64,000 nucleotides of DNA from Solimonas sp. K1W22B-7 (GTDB taxonomy: Bacteria > Pseudomonadota > Gammaproteobacteria > Nevskiales > Nevskiaceae): contig NZ_CP031704.1 of NCBI RefSeq assembly GCF_003428335.1, positions 4,910,071-4,974,070 on the forward strand, written 5' to 3'. Made by a program: the position numbers and the translations under genes. Shown here piece after piece: positions 15,674 to 25,569 of this stretch (positions within the stretch are counted from its first letter, which is position 1; every line of letters starts with the position of its first letter). Under the pieces are notes generated by a model, which searched no databases, was not told the DNA's origin, and saw only the letters and a list, made by a program, of their open reading frames with translations.

Positions 15674-16633
15674 TCACGCCGTCAACAGCTTGCTCTTGCG
15701 GTAGTAGCCGAAGATGTCGTTGAGGCTGCGCTTGGGCTTCCAGCCGAAGGTCTCGCGGAACAGGCGGCCGTCGATGATCACCGGGTACTTGAAGTAATTG
15801 ATCAGGTACGGCGGGAAGAAGGCGTTCCAGTTCAGCAGGTTGCTCCACAGCCTGGGGATGGCCGGCGGGATCGACGGGATCGGCAGCCGGCGGCAGCCGC
15901 TCTGCGCGACCGCCTCCTGGAAGGCGACCCAGTCCTCCGGGGCGACGTTGTAGATGCCCGGCTTGTTCTGCTCGAAGGACACCACGATGGCGTCGGCCAT
16001 GTCGTCCACGTGCAGGAACTGCATCATCGGCGAGAAGCCCAGCAGCACCGGGGCGATCGAGCGCGACAGCAGCAACGCCATGCTGTTGCGTACGCCCGGG
16101 CCCAGCACGTTGCAGGGCCGCAGGATGGTGATGTTCAGCTCGGGGTACTTCCACAGGTAGATCTGCGCCAGGCTTTCCAGCTCCACCGAGTCGACCAGGT
16201 CCTGCGTCACTTCGCTGGCCTTCAGCGGCGCGTCCTCGTCCAGCAGCGCCGGGTTGTAGGGGCTGGCGCCGTAGACGTAGTAGGTGGAGTGGATCATCAC
16301 CTGCTTGACGAAGTACTTGCGGCACAGCTCCAGCAGCTTCTTGCTGCCCAGCACGTTGGCGTTGTAGCGCCGCTGGCGGTCCTGCTCATGGGCGAAGAAG
16401 CGGCCGATGTGGATCACCGCGTCGATCTTGTGGTTGCGGAAGATGTCCTCGAAGCCGCGCTTGTGCAGGTCCACCTTGTAGGAGGGGATGTTGGCGTCGG
16501 TCTCGACCTTCTGGCGGAAGTCCACCGCGATCACGTTGTAGCGGCCGTGCAGGCGCGCGATCACGCGCTTGGCCAGCGAGCCGGCGGCGCCGGTGACCAG
16601 GATGGTCTTCTTTGCCGCTGCGGGGCGGGCCAT
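15674..16633 (-). CDS. NAD-dependent epimerase/dehydratase-like extended SDR
   Basis: Start ATG 16631-16633 gives 319 residues; the longer frame overlaps the acyltransferase gene. The N-terminal dinucleotide site is GAAGSLA at 15-21, with an acidic residue after the second strand (VIAVDF) favouring NAD. The IHSTYYVYG stretch at about 114-122 is the extended-SDR active-site strand, but I cannot find a clear following YxxxK, so activity may be altered. Its start overlaps the upstream acyltransferase stop as ATGA, which implies coupling. The pairing suggests a role in lipid or surface-sugar metabolism. Confidence 0.8.
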   Translation of the reverse strand: MARPAAAKKTILVTGAAGSLAKRVIARLHGRYNVIAVDFRQKVETDANIPSYKVDLHKRGFEDIFRNHKIDAVIHIGRFFAHEQDRQRRYNANVLGSKKLLELCRKYFVKQVMIHSTYYVYGASPYNPALLDEDAPLKASEVTQDLVDSVELESLAQIYLWKYPELNITILRPCNVLGPGVRNSMALLLSRSIAPVLLGFSPMMQFLHVDDMADAIVVSFEQNKPGIYNVAPEDWVAFQEAVAQSGCRRLPIPSIPPAIPRLWSNLLNWNAFFPPYLINYFKYPVIIDGRLFRETFGWKPKRSLNDIFGYYRKSKLLTA

Positions 16634-17484
16634 CAGTAGATCTCCTTGCGCTGTTCCAGGCCCAGCGCGATCAGGCGCCGGATTTCGGTCTTGACCTCTT
16701 CGACCAGGGCGGTCACCTCGTCCTCGCTGTCCATGTTGCACTTGAAGTGCATCGGCTTGCCGAAGTTCAGGTGCACCCGCGCCGGCAGCGGGAACGGTGG
16801 CGCGATCGGCACGTAGGGGACACCCAGGATCTTGGCCAGCGGCGCGATGTTGGCCACGGCCGGCATGGTCTCTTCGCAGCCGACGATGCCCACCGGGATG
16901 ATCGGCGTCTTGTGCGTCAGCGCCAGGTGCATGAAGCCGTTGCCGAAGCGCTGCAGCTTGTAGCGGTCCTTGTAGAGCTTGCCGGAGCCGCGCACGCCCT
17001 CGGGGAAGACGATGATGACCTCCTCGGACTCCAGCATCTTGGCGCAGTTGAGCGGATCGCCGATCACCGCGCCGATCGAGTTCAGCAGGTTGCCGAGGTA
17101 AGGCACCGTCGGGAAGAAGCGCTCGATCATGGCCCGCGCCGCGCGCGGACCCTGCGGATTGGTCGCCAGCGCCGTGCCCAGCAGGACGCCGTCCATGGGC
17201 AGCTGCCCGGAGTGGTTGCCGATGATCAGCAGGCGGCCGTTGGCGGGGATGTTCTCCAGGCCGTTGGCGGTGACGCGGAAATAATGGTCGTAGAGCCACT
17301 TGGTCACGCCCAGCGAGACCTTCACCGCGTTTTCGTTGTAGCCCCAGGGGTCGTAGCCGAAGCTGCCGACCGGCTTGGGAATCTTCTCGATCGCCGCCTC
17401 GACCTCGGGGGTGACGATACGGCGGTACAGCGATTCACTGGGGCTGAAGCTTGCCAGCGCCCTCCATACATCCTTGATGGCCAT
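16633..17484 (-). CDS. PlsC-like lysophospholipid acyltransferase
   Basis: This 283-residue acyltransferase has motif I as NHSGQLPMD (H91, D98), that is HX6D instead of the canonical HX4D. Motif III is FPEGVRG at 160-166 and motif IV lies in TPIIPVGIVGCEE. The HX6D variant with SGQLP is seen in a subgroup of bacterial acyltransferases that differ from PlsC proper. It should transfer acyl groups to a lysolipid or related alcohol at the inner membrane. It is translationally coupled to the downstream epimerase gene. Confidence 0.85.
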   Translation of the reverse strand: MAIKDVWRALASFSPSESLYRRIVTPEVEAAIEKIPKPVGSFGYDPWGYNENAVKVSLGVTKWLYDHYFRVTANGLENIPANGRLLIIGNHSGQLPMDGVLLGTALATNPQGPRAARAMIERFFPTVPYLGNLLNSIGAVIGDPLNCAKMLESEEVIIVFPEGVRGSGKLYKDRYKLQRFGNGFMHLALTHKTPIIPVGIVGCEETMPAVANIAPLAKILGVPYVPIAPPFPLPARVHLNFGKPMHFKCNMDSEDEVTALVEEVKTEIRRLIALGLEQRKEIY

Positions 17485-17494
17485 CTTTTTTGCC

Positions 17495-17562
17495 TTAGCG
17501 CCGGTTCGATCCGGCGTCCCCTGATTTTTCGTTCACACGGTATGCGAAAAACCGGCCCGTAG
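17495..17562 (-). other. Two hairpins between the ABC exporter and acyltransferase genes
   Basis: On the minus strand TTTTTCG pairs with CGAAAAA around a 13-base loop, and CGCCGG pairs with CCGGCG around ATCGAA. They lie in the 101-bp gap between co-directional genes. They could attenuate or process the transcript; neither is a standard terminator. Confidence 0.35.
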
Positions 17563-17585
17563 GAAGACTTCAACCCGGGGGCGTG

Positions 17586-19391
17586 TCAGGTTTTTTCGGC
17601 TCCATCGCGTTGCTGCAGTTTCCACAGCCGGGCATAGGCGCCACCGGCGGCCAGCAGCTGGGCATGGCTGCCGCGCTCGGCGATGCGGCCATGGTCCAGC
17701 AGCAGGATCTCGTCGGCGTCGGTGATGGTGGACAGGCGGTGGGCGATGACCAGGGCGGTGCGGCGGGCGGCGACCTCGCGGATCGCCGACAGGATCGCCT
17801 GCTCCGAGCCCGAGTCCAGCGAGGAGGTGGCCTCGTCGAACACCAGGATCGCCGGGTTCTTCAGCAGGGCCCGGGCGATGGCCACGCGCTGCTTCTCGCC
17901 GCCGGAGAGTTTCAGGCCACGCTCGCCGACCCGGGTCTCGTAACCTTCCGGCAGCTGCGCGATGAAGCCGTCCAGGTGCGCCAGCCGCACGACCTGCTCG
18001 ATCTCCTCCTGCGTCGCGTCCGGACGGCCGTAGGCCAGGTTGTAGCGGATGGTGTCGTTGAACAGCACCGTGTCCTGCGGCACCACGCCGATCATGCGGC
18101 GCAGGCTGTCCTGGCTGATGCCGCGGATGTCGTGCCCGCCGATGCGCACGGCGCCCTCGTCCGGGTCGTAGAAGCGGAACAGCAGCCGCGCCAGCGTCGA
18201 CTTGCCGGAGCCGCTGGGGCCGACCACGGCGATCTTGCGCCCCGGCGGCACCTCGAAGCTGACCCCGTGCAGGATGCGGCGCTTGCTGCTGTAGCCGAAT
18301 ACCACGTTCTCGAAGCTCAGCCCGGCCGCGGCCGCCGGCAGTACCAGCTCGGTCGCGCCGGGGACATCGGCCACCTTGGGCCGCTGCGCCAGCAGGCCGA
18401 ACATGCGCTGCATGTCGGTCATCGCCCGGCGGATCTCGCGGTAGACGAAGCCGAGGAAGTTGAGCGGCACGAACAGCTGGATGATGTAGGCGTTGACCGC
18501 GACGAAGTCGCCCAGGGTCATGGCACCGCTGCCGACCTGCTGCGCCGCCAGCAGCATCATCCAGGTCAGGGCCACCGCCACGATCAGGGCCTGGCCGGCG
18601 TTGAGCGCGCCCAGCGACAGGCGCTGCTGCTGCTGCGCGGTCTCCCACTGCGCCAGAAAGCGGTCGTACTCGGCGGCCTCGTGCTTCTCGTTGCCGAACA
18701 GCTTCACCGTCTCGTAGTTGAGCAGGGAGTCCACCGCGCGGGTGTTGGCGCGGGAGTCCAGGCGGTTGGCCTCGCGCACGTACTGCGTGCGCCACTCGGT
18801 CACCACCACCGAGAAGAACACGTACAGCGCCACCGACACGCCGGTGATCAGGGCGAAGCTGGCGCCGTAATTGAACAGCAGGATGCCCGCCACCAGGGCG
18901 ATTTCCAGCAGCGTCGGGATGATGTTGAACAGGGTGAAGCGCAGCAGGAAGCTGATGCCGCTGATGCCGCGCTCGATATCGCGCGACAGCCCGCCGGTGC
19001 GCCGCGTCAGGTGGAAGTCCAGGTCCAGGCGGTGCAGGTGCTCGAAGACGTTGAGCGCGGCGCGGCGCATGGCGCGCTCGCTGACGCGGCCGAACACCAG
19101 GTCGCGCAGCTCGCCGAACAGGGCGGCGGCGAAGCGCATGGCGCCGTAGGCCAGCAGCAGGCCCAGCGGCACCAGGAACAGGGCATCGCCCTTCACGTCC
19201 AGGTCATCGACCAGGTGCTTGAGCAGCATCGGCAGGGCCACGCCCGCCAGCTTGGCCAGCAGCAGGAAGCCCAGCGCCAGGCTGACGCGCAGCGGGAATT
19301 CGGTCAGGTAGGGCCACAGCGTGCGCAGCACCCGCCAGTCGGCAGTGGGGGCGGTGTCGTCGGTGGTTTCGGCGGCGAGGCGGCGGGACAT
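17586..19391 (-). CDS. ABC exporter, fused permease and ATPase (Atm1/HMT1 type)
   Basis: From ATG 19389-19391 this is a 601-residue half-transporter; an in-frame TTG at 19421 is an alternative start. Six membrane helices occupy about residues 30-320. The ATPase follows, with Walker A GPSGSGKS, signature LSGGEKQR, Walker B ILVFDEATSSLD and the H-loop HRLST. The N-terminal text and RDIERGISGISFLLRFTLFNIIPT resemble the Atm1/HMT1 heavy-metal or glutathione-conjugate exporter branch. It acts as a homodimer in the inner membrane. The substrate is not certain. Confidence 0.88.
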   Translation of the reverse strand: MSRRLAAETTDDTAPTADWRVLRTLWPYLTEFPLRVSLALGFLLLAKLAGVALPMLLKHLVDDLDVKGDALFLVPLGLLLAYGAMRFAAALFGELRDLVFGRVSERAMRRAALNVFEHLHRLDLDFHLTRRTGGLSRDIERGISGISFLLRFTLFNIIPTLLEIALVAGILLFNYGASFALITGVSVALYVFFSVVVTEWRTQYVREANRLDSRANTRAVDSLLNYETVKLFGNEKHEAAEYDRFLAQWETAQQQQRLSLGALNAGQALIVAVALTWMMLLAAQQVGSGAMTLGDFVAVNAYIIQLFVPLNFLGFVYREIRRAMTDMQRMFGLLAQRPKVADVPGATELVLPAAAAGLSFENVVFGYSSKRRILHGVSFEVPPGRKIAVVGPSGSGKSTLARLLFRFYDPDEGAVRIGGHDIRGISQDSLRRMIGVVPQDTVLFNDTIRYNLAYGRPDATQEEIEQVVRLAHLDGFIAQLPEGYETRVGERGLKLSGGEKQRVAIARALLKNPAILVFDEATSSLDSGSEQAILSAIREVAARRTALVIAHRLSTITDADEILLLDHGRIAERGSHAQLLAAGGAYARLWKLQQRDGAEKT

Positions 19392-19431
19392 GGGTAAGTC
19401 AGGATGGGGGTTGCCCCCCAAGGCTTCAAGT

Positions 19432-19540
19432 GTGGGAGCGGCTGTTGGCTTAACTCAAGCTGACATCTAGTCAGCTTTCGCCGAGGCCAACAGCTGGCCG
19501 CGATCTTCTTGCTGCGAATCGCGGCCAAGGCCGCTCCCAC
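19432..19540. repeat. REPIN-like repeat, second long copy
   Basis: It begins GTGGGAGCGGCTGTTGGC and continues with the same hairpin unit (CTGAC-ATCTA-GTCAG) and AGGCCAACAGC segment found inverted at 13895-13970. It ends with the complement GGCCGCTCCCAC. It fills the gap between the M14 peptidase and ABC exporter genes. Confidence 0.85.
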
Positions 19541-19549
19541 AACAACAGT

Positions 19550-20608
19550 TCAGACGATCCGCGGATGCTTCCTCTTCTGCAGCCCGGCCTGGCGGATGCG
19601 CCGCGCGACGCCGCCGGCGCTGTCCGGCTCGGCCAGTTCGGCGATGTGGAACAGCGCGTCACCCTCGTGCACCAGCGGCATCGACACGCGGCCGATCACC
19701 ACGCCGTCGACGGCGCTGTAGACCGCCGCGTCCAGCTCGCCCATGGGATCGCCGATCACGCCCAGCACCTGCCCTGCCTTGACCGGCTCGCCCAGCGAAA
19801 CCTGGGCGCGCAGGATGCCGCTGGCCGAGGCCCGCACCCAGGAATCGCGGGTGGCCAGCACCGGCTTGATCACCGTGCTGCGCGACTTGCGCGCCGGCGG
19901 CGGCAACATGCCGACGGCCTCCAGCACGTTGAGCACGCCGCGTACCCCGATGCGGATGCTGACCTCGTCGAAGCGCAGCGCCTCGGAGGACTCGTAGAGC
20001 AGCACCGGGATGCCCTTCTTGGTGGTGTATTCGCGCAGCGTGCCCTTGGTGGGCTGCGAGTCCAGCAACAGCGGCGCGCCGAAGGCCCGCGCCAGGCGCA
20101 GGGTCTCGGGATTGGTCAGGTCGGCACGGATCTGCGGCAGGTTGGGCCGGTGGATGGCGCCGGTGTGCAGGTCAATGCCGTACTCGGCGCGGCCGACGAT
20201 CTCGCGCAGGAACAGGTTGGCCAGGCGCGCCGCCAGCGAGCCGCGCTCGCTGCCGGGGAAGCTGCGGTTGAGGTCGCGCCGGTCGGGCAGGTAGCGCGAC
20301 TGATGCAGGAAGGCCAGGGTGTTGACGATGGGCACCGCCAGCAGCGTGCCGCGCAGCTGCTCCAGGCGGCTGGACACCAGCAGGCGGCGGATGATTTCCA
20401 CGCCGATGATCTCGTCGCCATGCAGGGCGGCGCTGACGAACACCGTGGGCCCCGGCTCGCGGCCGCGCACCACGCGCACCGGCAGGTTCACCGGGGTATT
20501 GGTGTAGAGGTTGGCGACCGGCAGCTGGATGTTGCGGCGCTCGCCGCAGCCGATCCGCTCGCCGCCGATTTCGAAGAGGCCTGCCTTGCCGCTGTTCTTG
20601 TTTTTCAT
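19550..20608 (-). CDS. Succinylglutamate desuccinylase/aspartoacylase-family metallopeptidase (M14-like)
   Basis: I use ATG 20606-20608 (352 residues), since a GGGGGG site lies just upstream; an in-frame ATG also exists at 20618-20620. Zinc ligands H63 and E66 are in ALHGDEIIG and H149 is in GIDLHTG, the AstE/AspA arrangement. The C-terminal part (VRASASGILRAQVSLGEPVKAGQVLG) is a barrel-like domain. Genes of this family commonly accompany rimK, as here (37-bp gap), and are thought to trim or deacylate the glutamylated products. The substrate is unproven. Confidence 0.87.
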   Translation of the reverse strand: MKNKNSGKAGLFEIGGERIGCGERRNIQLPVANLYTNTPVNLPVRVVRGREPGPTVFVSAALHGDEIIGVEIIRRLLVSSRLEQLRGTLLAVPIVNTLAFLHQSRYLPDRRDLNRSFPGSERGSLAARLANLFLREIVGRAEYGIDLHTGAIHRPNLPQIRADLTNPETLRLARAFGAPLLLDSQPTKGTLREYTTKKGIPVLLYESSEALRFDEVSIRIGVRGVLNVLEAVGMLPPPARKSRSTVIKPVLATRDSWVRASASGILRAQVSLGEPVKAGQVLGVIGDPMGELDAAVYSAVDGVVIGRVSMPLVHEGDALFHIAELAEPDSAGGVARRIRQAGLQKRKHPRIV

Positions 20609-20644
20609 GGCACCCCCCATTTTCGCCAGAGGCCGGCAGCGGAA

Positions 20645-21547
20645 TCATCCGCCTTTTGTACGCGTCTTGCCCGGCGCCGCATTCTTCTCGATGAATTCGA
20701 TGATCTGCGCGGCGATATCCACCCCGGATGCCGCTTCGATCCCTTCCAGCCCCGGCGAGGAATTCACCTCCATCACCACCGGCCCGCGGTTGGAGCGCAG
20801 GATGTCCACGCCCGCCACGTTGAGCCCCATGATCCGGGCCGCGCGCACCGCCGTGGTCCGCTCCTCCGGCGTGATCTTCACCGCCTGCGCACTGCCGCCG
20901 CGGTGCAGGTTGGAGCGGAACTCGCCGGCCTTGGCCGTGCGCATCATCGCCGCAACCACCTTGCCACCGATGACGAAGCAGCGGATGTCGCTGCCGCGCG
21001 CCTCCTGGATGAACTCCTGCGCCAGGAAGTAGGCATCCAGGCCGCGGAAGGCGTCGATCACCGACTCGGCGGCCTTGTCGGTCTCGGCCAGCACCACGCC
21101 CTGCCCCTGCGTGCCCTCGATCAGCTTGATCACCATCGGCGCGCCGCCGACCAGGCCGATCAGGTCGTGGGTGTCGTCGGGGGAGTGGGCGAAGCCGGTG
21201 CGCGGCATGCCGATACCCTTGCGCGCCAGCAGCTGCAGCGCGCGCAGCTTGTCGCGGGCGCGGGTGATGGCCACCGACTCGTTGAGGCAGTAGACATCCA
21301 TCATTTCGAACTGCCGCACCACGGCCGTGCCGTAGAAGGTCACCGAGGCACCGATGCGCGGCACCACCGCGTCGTAGCGCGGCAGCTTCTGGCCGCGGTA
21401 GTGGATTTCGGGGGCACGCGGCAGGATGTTCATGTAGCAGCGCAGCACGTCGATCACGCAGACCTCGTGGCCGCGCTGCTCGGCGGCCTCGATCAGCCGG
21501 CGGGTCGAATACAGTCGACGGTTGCGCGACAGGATGGCGATCTTCAT
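20645..21547 (-). CDS. rimK: RimK-type ATP-grasp glutamate ligase
   Basis: This 300-residue protein has a pre-ATP-grasp domain ([18 protein letters not shown]) and an ATP-grasp core from about residue 100. The core includes [13 protein letters not shown] (ATP lid), [19 protein letters not shown] and metal-binding [14 protein letters not shown]. These match E. coli RimK, which adds glutamates to the C-terminus of ribosomal protein S6 and can make polyglutamate. With rimB upstream and an M14 hydrolase downstream it forms the usual modification cluster, though a 270-bp repeat separates it from rimB. Confidence 0.94.
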   Translation of the reverse strand: MKIAILSRNRRLYSTRRLIEAAEQRGHEVCVIDVLRCYMNILPRAPEIHYRGQKLPRYDAVVPRIGASVTFYGTAVVRQFEMMDVYCLNESVAITRARDKLRALQLLARKGIGMPRTGFAHSPDDTHDLIGLVGGAPMVIKLIEGTQGQGVVLAETDKAAESVIDAFRGLDAYFLAQEFIQEARGSDIRCFVIGGKVVAAMMRTAKAGEFRSNLHRGGSAQAVKITPEERTTAVRAARIMGLNVAGVDILRSNRGPVVMEVNSSPGLEGIEAASGVDIAAQIIEFIEKNAAPGKTRTKGG

Positions 21548-21557
21548 CGGCGCTTGC

Positions 21558-21828
21558 CTAGGGCGTGTCAGGGCGGCGGGCGTCGCTGCGACGGAGACCG
21601 TTTTGGCGCAGGGCTATGTCCCGGGGCGCGCCGTGTACTTGATGTACATCAGCGACCCGGGACGACGCCATGCGCCAAAACGGTCCCGCCCCTTGGGGTG
21701 CCATCAGATTTGCGGCCATGCGGCGTTGCTCCTCAGTCATTTGGAACCACCAAATTCCCTCGTCGCGCCTTGCCTGGCCGCAAATCTGATGGCATCGCAA
21801 CGACGCCCGCCGCCCTGGCACGCCCTAG
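21558..21828. repeat. Nested-palindrome element, copy A (271 bp)
   Basis: The element starts and ends with CTAGGGCGTG. The outer arms of about 35 bp match at 32 positions. Inside are two large hairpins. Hairpin X pairs 21596-21609 with 21672-21685 (14 bp, GACCGTTTTGGCGC), with GTCCCGGG and TGTAC-TTGAT-GTACA stems nested within. Hairpin Y pairs 21701-21718 with 21775-21792 (18 bp, perfect), with an ATTTGG/CCAAAT apex. A short spacer CCCCTTGGGG lies between them. Its right end runs into the rimB gene and encodes the last residues of that protein. It carries no gene of its own. Confidence 0.9.
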
Positions 21829-22251
21829 CAAATAGGAAGAAGCGGGATCGACAACGTAGTGCCCGGCGAGGGCAGTGCGCCCCAGCAGCAGGCGGAATCT
21901 CATCGTATCACGCGCGGTCAGCGAGATTTCCACGTCCCAGCTGTCATGCCCGACCGTCACCGGCGTGCGGATGAAGGGCCGCAGTTCGCGATGGCCGCCG
22001 GAGTCGGTGACCCAGCGCTCGTCGATCATCTCGGCCTCGCACCAGGTCTCGCGATCGGAGTTCTGCAGGGGGTGCAGGCCGAAGCGCAGCCGGCCCGGTG
22101 CCGGCCGCTCGATGGCAAAGGCGTGGATCACCGAGCTGCGCGCACCGGTGTCCATCTTGGCCTTGATCTGGCGCAGCCCGAACTCCGGCAACGCGATCCA
22201 TTCGCGCCAGCCGAGCAGGCGCGGCCGCTGGGCGATCTTCTCGATGCGCAA
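21733..22251 (-). CDS. rimB: RimB-like ATP-dependent zinc protease family protein (PF05618), C-terminus altered by repeat
   Basis: The conserved family text is clear: [37 protein letters not shown], then RRPFIRTPV-like and [24 protein letters not shown]. The fold is an aspartic-protease-like single domain with the DTGA motif, despite the old zinc-protease name. I favour a TTG start at 22249-22251, which has an AGGA site eight bases upstream; an ATG at 22312-22314 gives 21 more residues. Normal family members end soon after LLGR. Here the frame continues 28 codons into the palindrome element at 21558-21828. The protein works with RimK on S6 glutamylation in Pseudomonas. Confidence 0.85.
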   Translation of the reverse strand: MRIEKIAQRPRLLGWREWIALPEFGLRQIKAKMDTGARSSVIHAFAIERPAPGRLRFGLHPLQNSDRETWCEAEMIDERWVTDSGGHRELRPFIRTPVTVGHDSWDVEISLTARDTMRFRLLLGRTALAGHYVVDPASSYLLGRARAAGVVAMPSDLRPGKARRGNLVVPND

Positions 22252-22387
22252 GCAGGGTTTCCTGTCATTTGTGTCTGGAATGAGGGCATTAAACAACAAA
22301 ACCATGCCTGGCATTAGGAGGGATTTACGCTTGAGCCGACCGCCTCCCGGGCGGATACTGCAACAAATCCTTCAACCGGAGCCCGCC

Positions 22388-22699
22388 ATGAGCCAGCCCG
22401 CCGAATTCCGCAACATGCAGGACTTCTATCCCTACTACCTGCAGGAGCATTCCGACCGTACCTGCCGGCGCCTGCACTTCGTCGGCACCAGCCTGGGCCT
22501 GGGCCTGGTGATCTACGCCCTGGCGACGCAGACCTGGTGGCTGATCGCGGTGGCCTTCATCCAGGGCTACGCCTTTGCCTGGGTGGGACATTTCTTCTTC
22601 GAGCACAACAAGCCGGCGACCTTCCAGTACCCCTGGAAGTCCTACCTGGGCGACTGGAAGATGTGGTGGGAGATGCTCACCGGAAAAATCAAGATTTGA
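22388..22699 (+). CDS. DUF962 (Mpo1-like) membrane protein
   Basis: This 103-residue protein has two hydrophobic segments at about 36-50 and 51-70. It has conserved histidines (RRLHFVGTSLGLG and WVGHFFFEHNKPATFQYP), the DUF962 pattern of yeast Mpo1, an iron-dependent dioxygenase that shortens 2-hydroxy fatty acids. The C-terminal KSYLGDWKMWWEMLTGK is typical of bacterial members. It probably acts at the inner membrane on lipids. A terminator follows directly. Confidence 0.88.
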   Translation: MSQPAEFRNMQDFYPYYLQEHSDRTCRRLHFVGTSLGLGLVIYALATQTWWLIAVAFIQGYAFAWVGHFFFEHNKPATFQYPWKSYLGDWKMWWEMLTGKIKI

Positions 22700-22721
22700 G
22701 GCCGGAATCGCGGTAAAATCG

Positions 22722-22745
22722 CGCCCCGCACTGCGGGGCGTTTTC
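22722..22745 (+). terminator. Terminator of the DUF962 gene
   Basis: CGCCCCGC-ACT-GCGGGGCG followed by TTTTC lies 22 bp after the stop codon. Confidence 0.8.
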
Positions 22746-22765
22746 AATTTATCTTTGGTTTCATC

Positions 22766-22821
22766 GTAGGAGCGGCTGTTAGCCGCGATAAACCTTGATC
22801 GCGGCTAACAGCCGCTCCTAC
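22766..22821. repeat. REPIN-like perfect hairpin just upstream of mnmG
   Basis: Two complete REP units face each other: a 24-bp perfect stem starting GTAGGAGCGGCTGTTAGCC (22766-22789) and its complement (22798-22821), with the 8-base loop AAACCTTG. The 3' side ends five bases before the AGGA ribosome binding site of mnmG. Confidence 0.92.
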
Positions 22822-22838
22822 TGTTCAGGATGGCCGTC

Positions 22839-24725
<1,887 letters not shown>

Positions 24726-24824
24726 AGACTTCTTTCGGGCCGGCCGGATGGGTGTTCAGATTCAGTTCATCGCAAGCGCTTAGGCTGCGTCCACCATTTC
24801 ATCATTCCTGAAGGGAGCAACACC

Positions 24825-25388
24825 ATGAAGCAGATCATCTCCGCCCTGTTCGTCGCCGGCTCGCTGGCCGCCGCCCCTGCCTTCGCCGCCGATGCCAAGC
24901 TCGGCGTCAACGCCGGCGTGCAGGTCAACGGCAGCGGCGTCAACGTCAATGCCAACGCCGATGCCGGTGCGCAAGGCGCCGCCGCCGCCAGCGGCCCGAC
25001 GCTGACCGAGACCCTGGGCGCCAAGGCCGGCGCTGCCAAGGACGCCACCGTCAACGGTGCCGTCGGCGCCAAGGACTATGCCGTCGAGAAGGGCACCGCC
25101 GCCAAGGACTACACCAAGGAGAAGGCCGGCGCCGCCGCCGACTACACCGCCGAGAAGGGCAAGGCCGCCGTCGAGGGCAGCAAGAAGCTGGCGAAGAAGG
25201 GCAAGGAGAAGACCAAGGCCGGCTACAACAAGACCAAGGAAATCGCCGGCGAAGGCCTGAGCGCCACCGGCAACGTGCTGCACAAGGCCGGCAGCGCCCT
25301 GCAGGGCAGCGCCGCCGCCTCCACCGAGGCCAGCGCGGACGCCAGCGGCGCCAGCGTCAAGGTCGAAGCCGGCGCGCAGAAGAAGTAA
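24825..25388 (+). CDS. Exported Ala/Lys-rich LEA-like repeat protein
   Basis: This 187-residue protein has a signal peptide cut near residue 22 (APAFA|ADAK). A short Asn/Gly/Val-rich stretch with alternating NVNAN-like strands comes next, then about 100 residues of low-complexity 11-mer-like repeats such as GAKDYAVEKG, AAKDYTKEKAG and AAADYTAEKGK. These resemble the group 3 late-embryogenesis-abundant motif and predict an amphipathic helix, disordered when hydrated. A periplasmic desiccation or osmotic-stress role is plausible, but this is inference from composition. It has its own terminator, and an AAGGGAGC ribosome site precedes it. Confidence 0.75.
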   Translation: MKQIISALFVAGSLAAAPAFAADAKLGVNAGVQVNGSGVNVNANADAGAQGAAAASGPTLTETLGAKAGAAKDATVNGAVGAKDYAVEKGTAAKDYTKEKAGAAADYTAEKGKAAVEGSKKLAKKGKEKTKAGYNKTKEIAGEGLSATGNVLHKAGSALQGSAAASTEASADASGASVKVEAGAQKK

Positions 25389-25407
25389 GCGCGGGCTGCG
25401 GTACTCG

Positions 25408-25442
25408 AAAAGCCCTCCCGGCGCAGGCCGGGAGGGCTTTTT
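25408..25442 (+). terminator. Terminator of the LEA-like gene
   Basis: AAGCCCTCCCGGC-GCAG-GCCGGGAGGGCTT is a long GC stem ending in TTTTT; it lies 20 bp after the stop. Confidence 0.9.
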
Positions 25443-25465
25443 GCTGGAGTAACCCTTGCCCATCA

Positions 25466-25551
25466 CCGTTCGCGCTGAGCCTGTCGAAGCGTGAACGGGC
25501 GCACCGGCGGTCAGCTGTCCGCACGCACTTCGACAGGCTCAGTGCGAACGG
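25466..25551. repeat. Inverted pair of TTCGACAGGCTCAG-type repeats
   Basis: CCGTTCGCGCTGAGCCTGTC (25466-25485), continuing GAAG, faces CTTCGACAGGCTCAGTGCGA (25528-25547), continuing ACGG. This extragenic palindrome family is familiar from many proteobacterial genomes. It fills the convergent gap before the YgjP-like gene. Confidence 0.85.
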
Positions 25552-25569
25552 ACTCCCGGCGCCTGGCTT

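Noticed and set aside
17500-17522. GCGCCGGTTCGATCCGGCG resembles a tRNA T-arm
   Set aside because: The loop has six bases instead of seven, and no anticodon, D-arm or acceptor stem lies upstream; it fits better as a plain hairpin.
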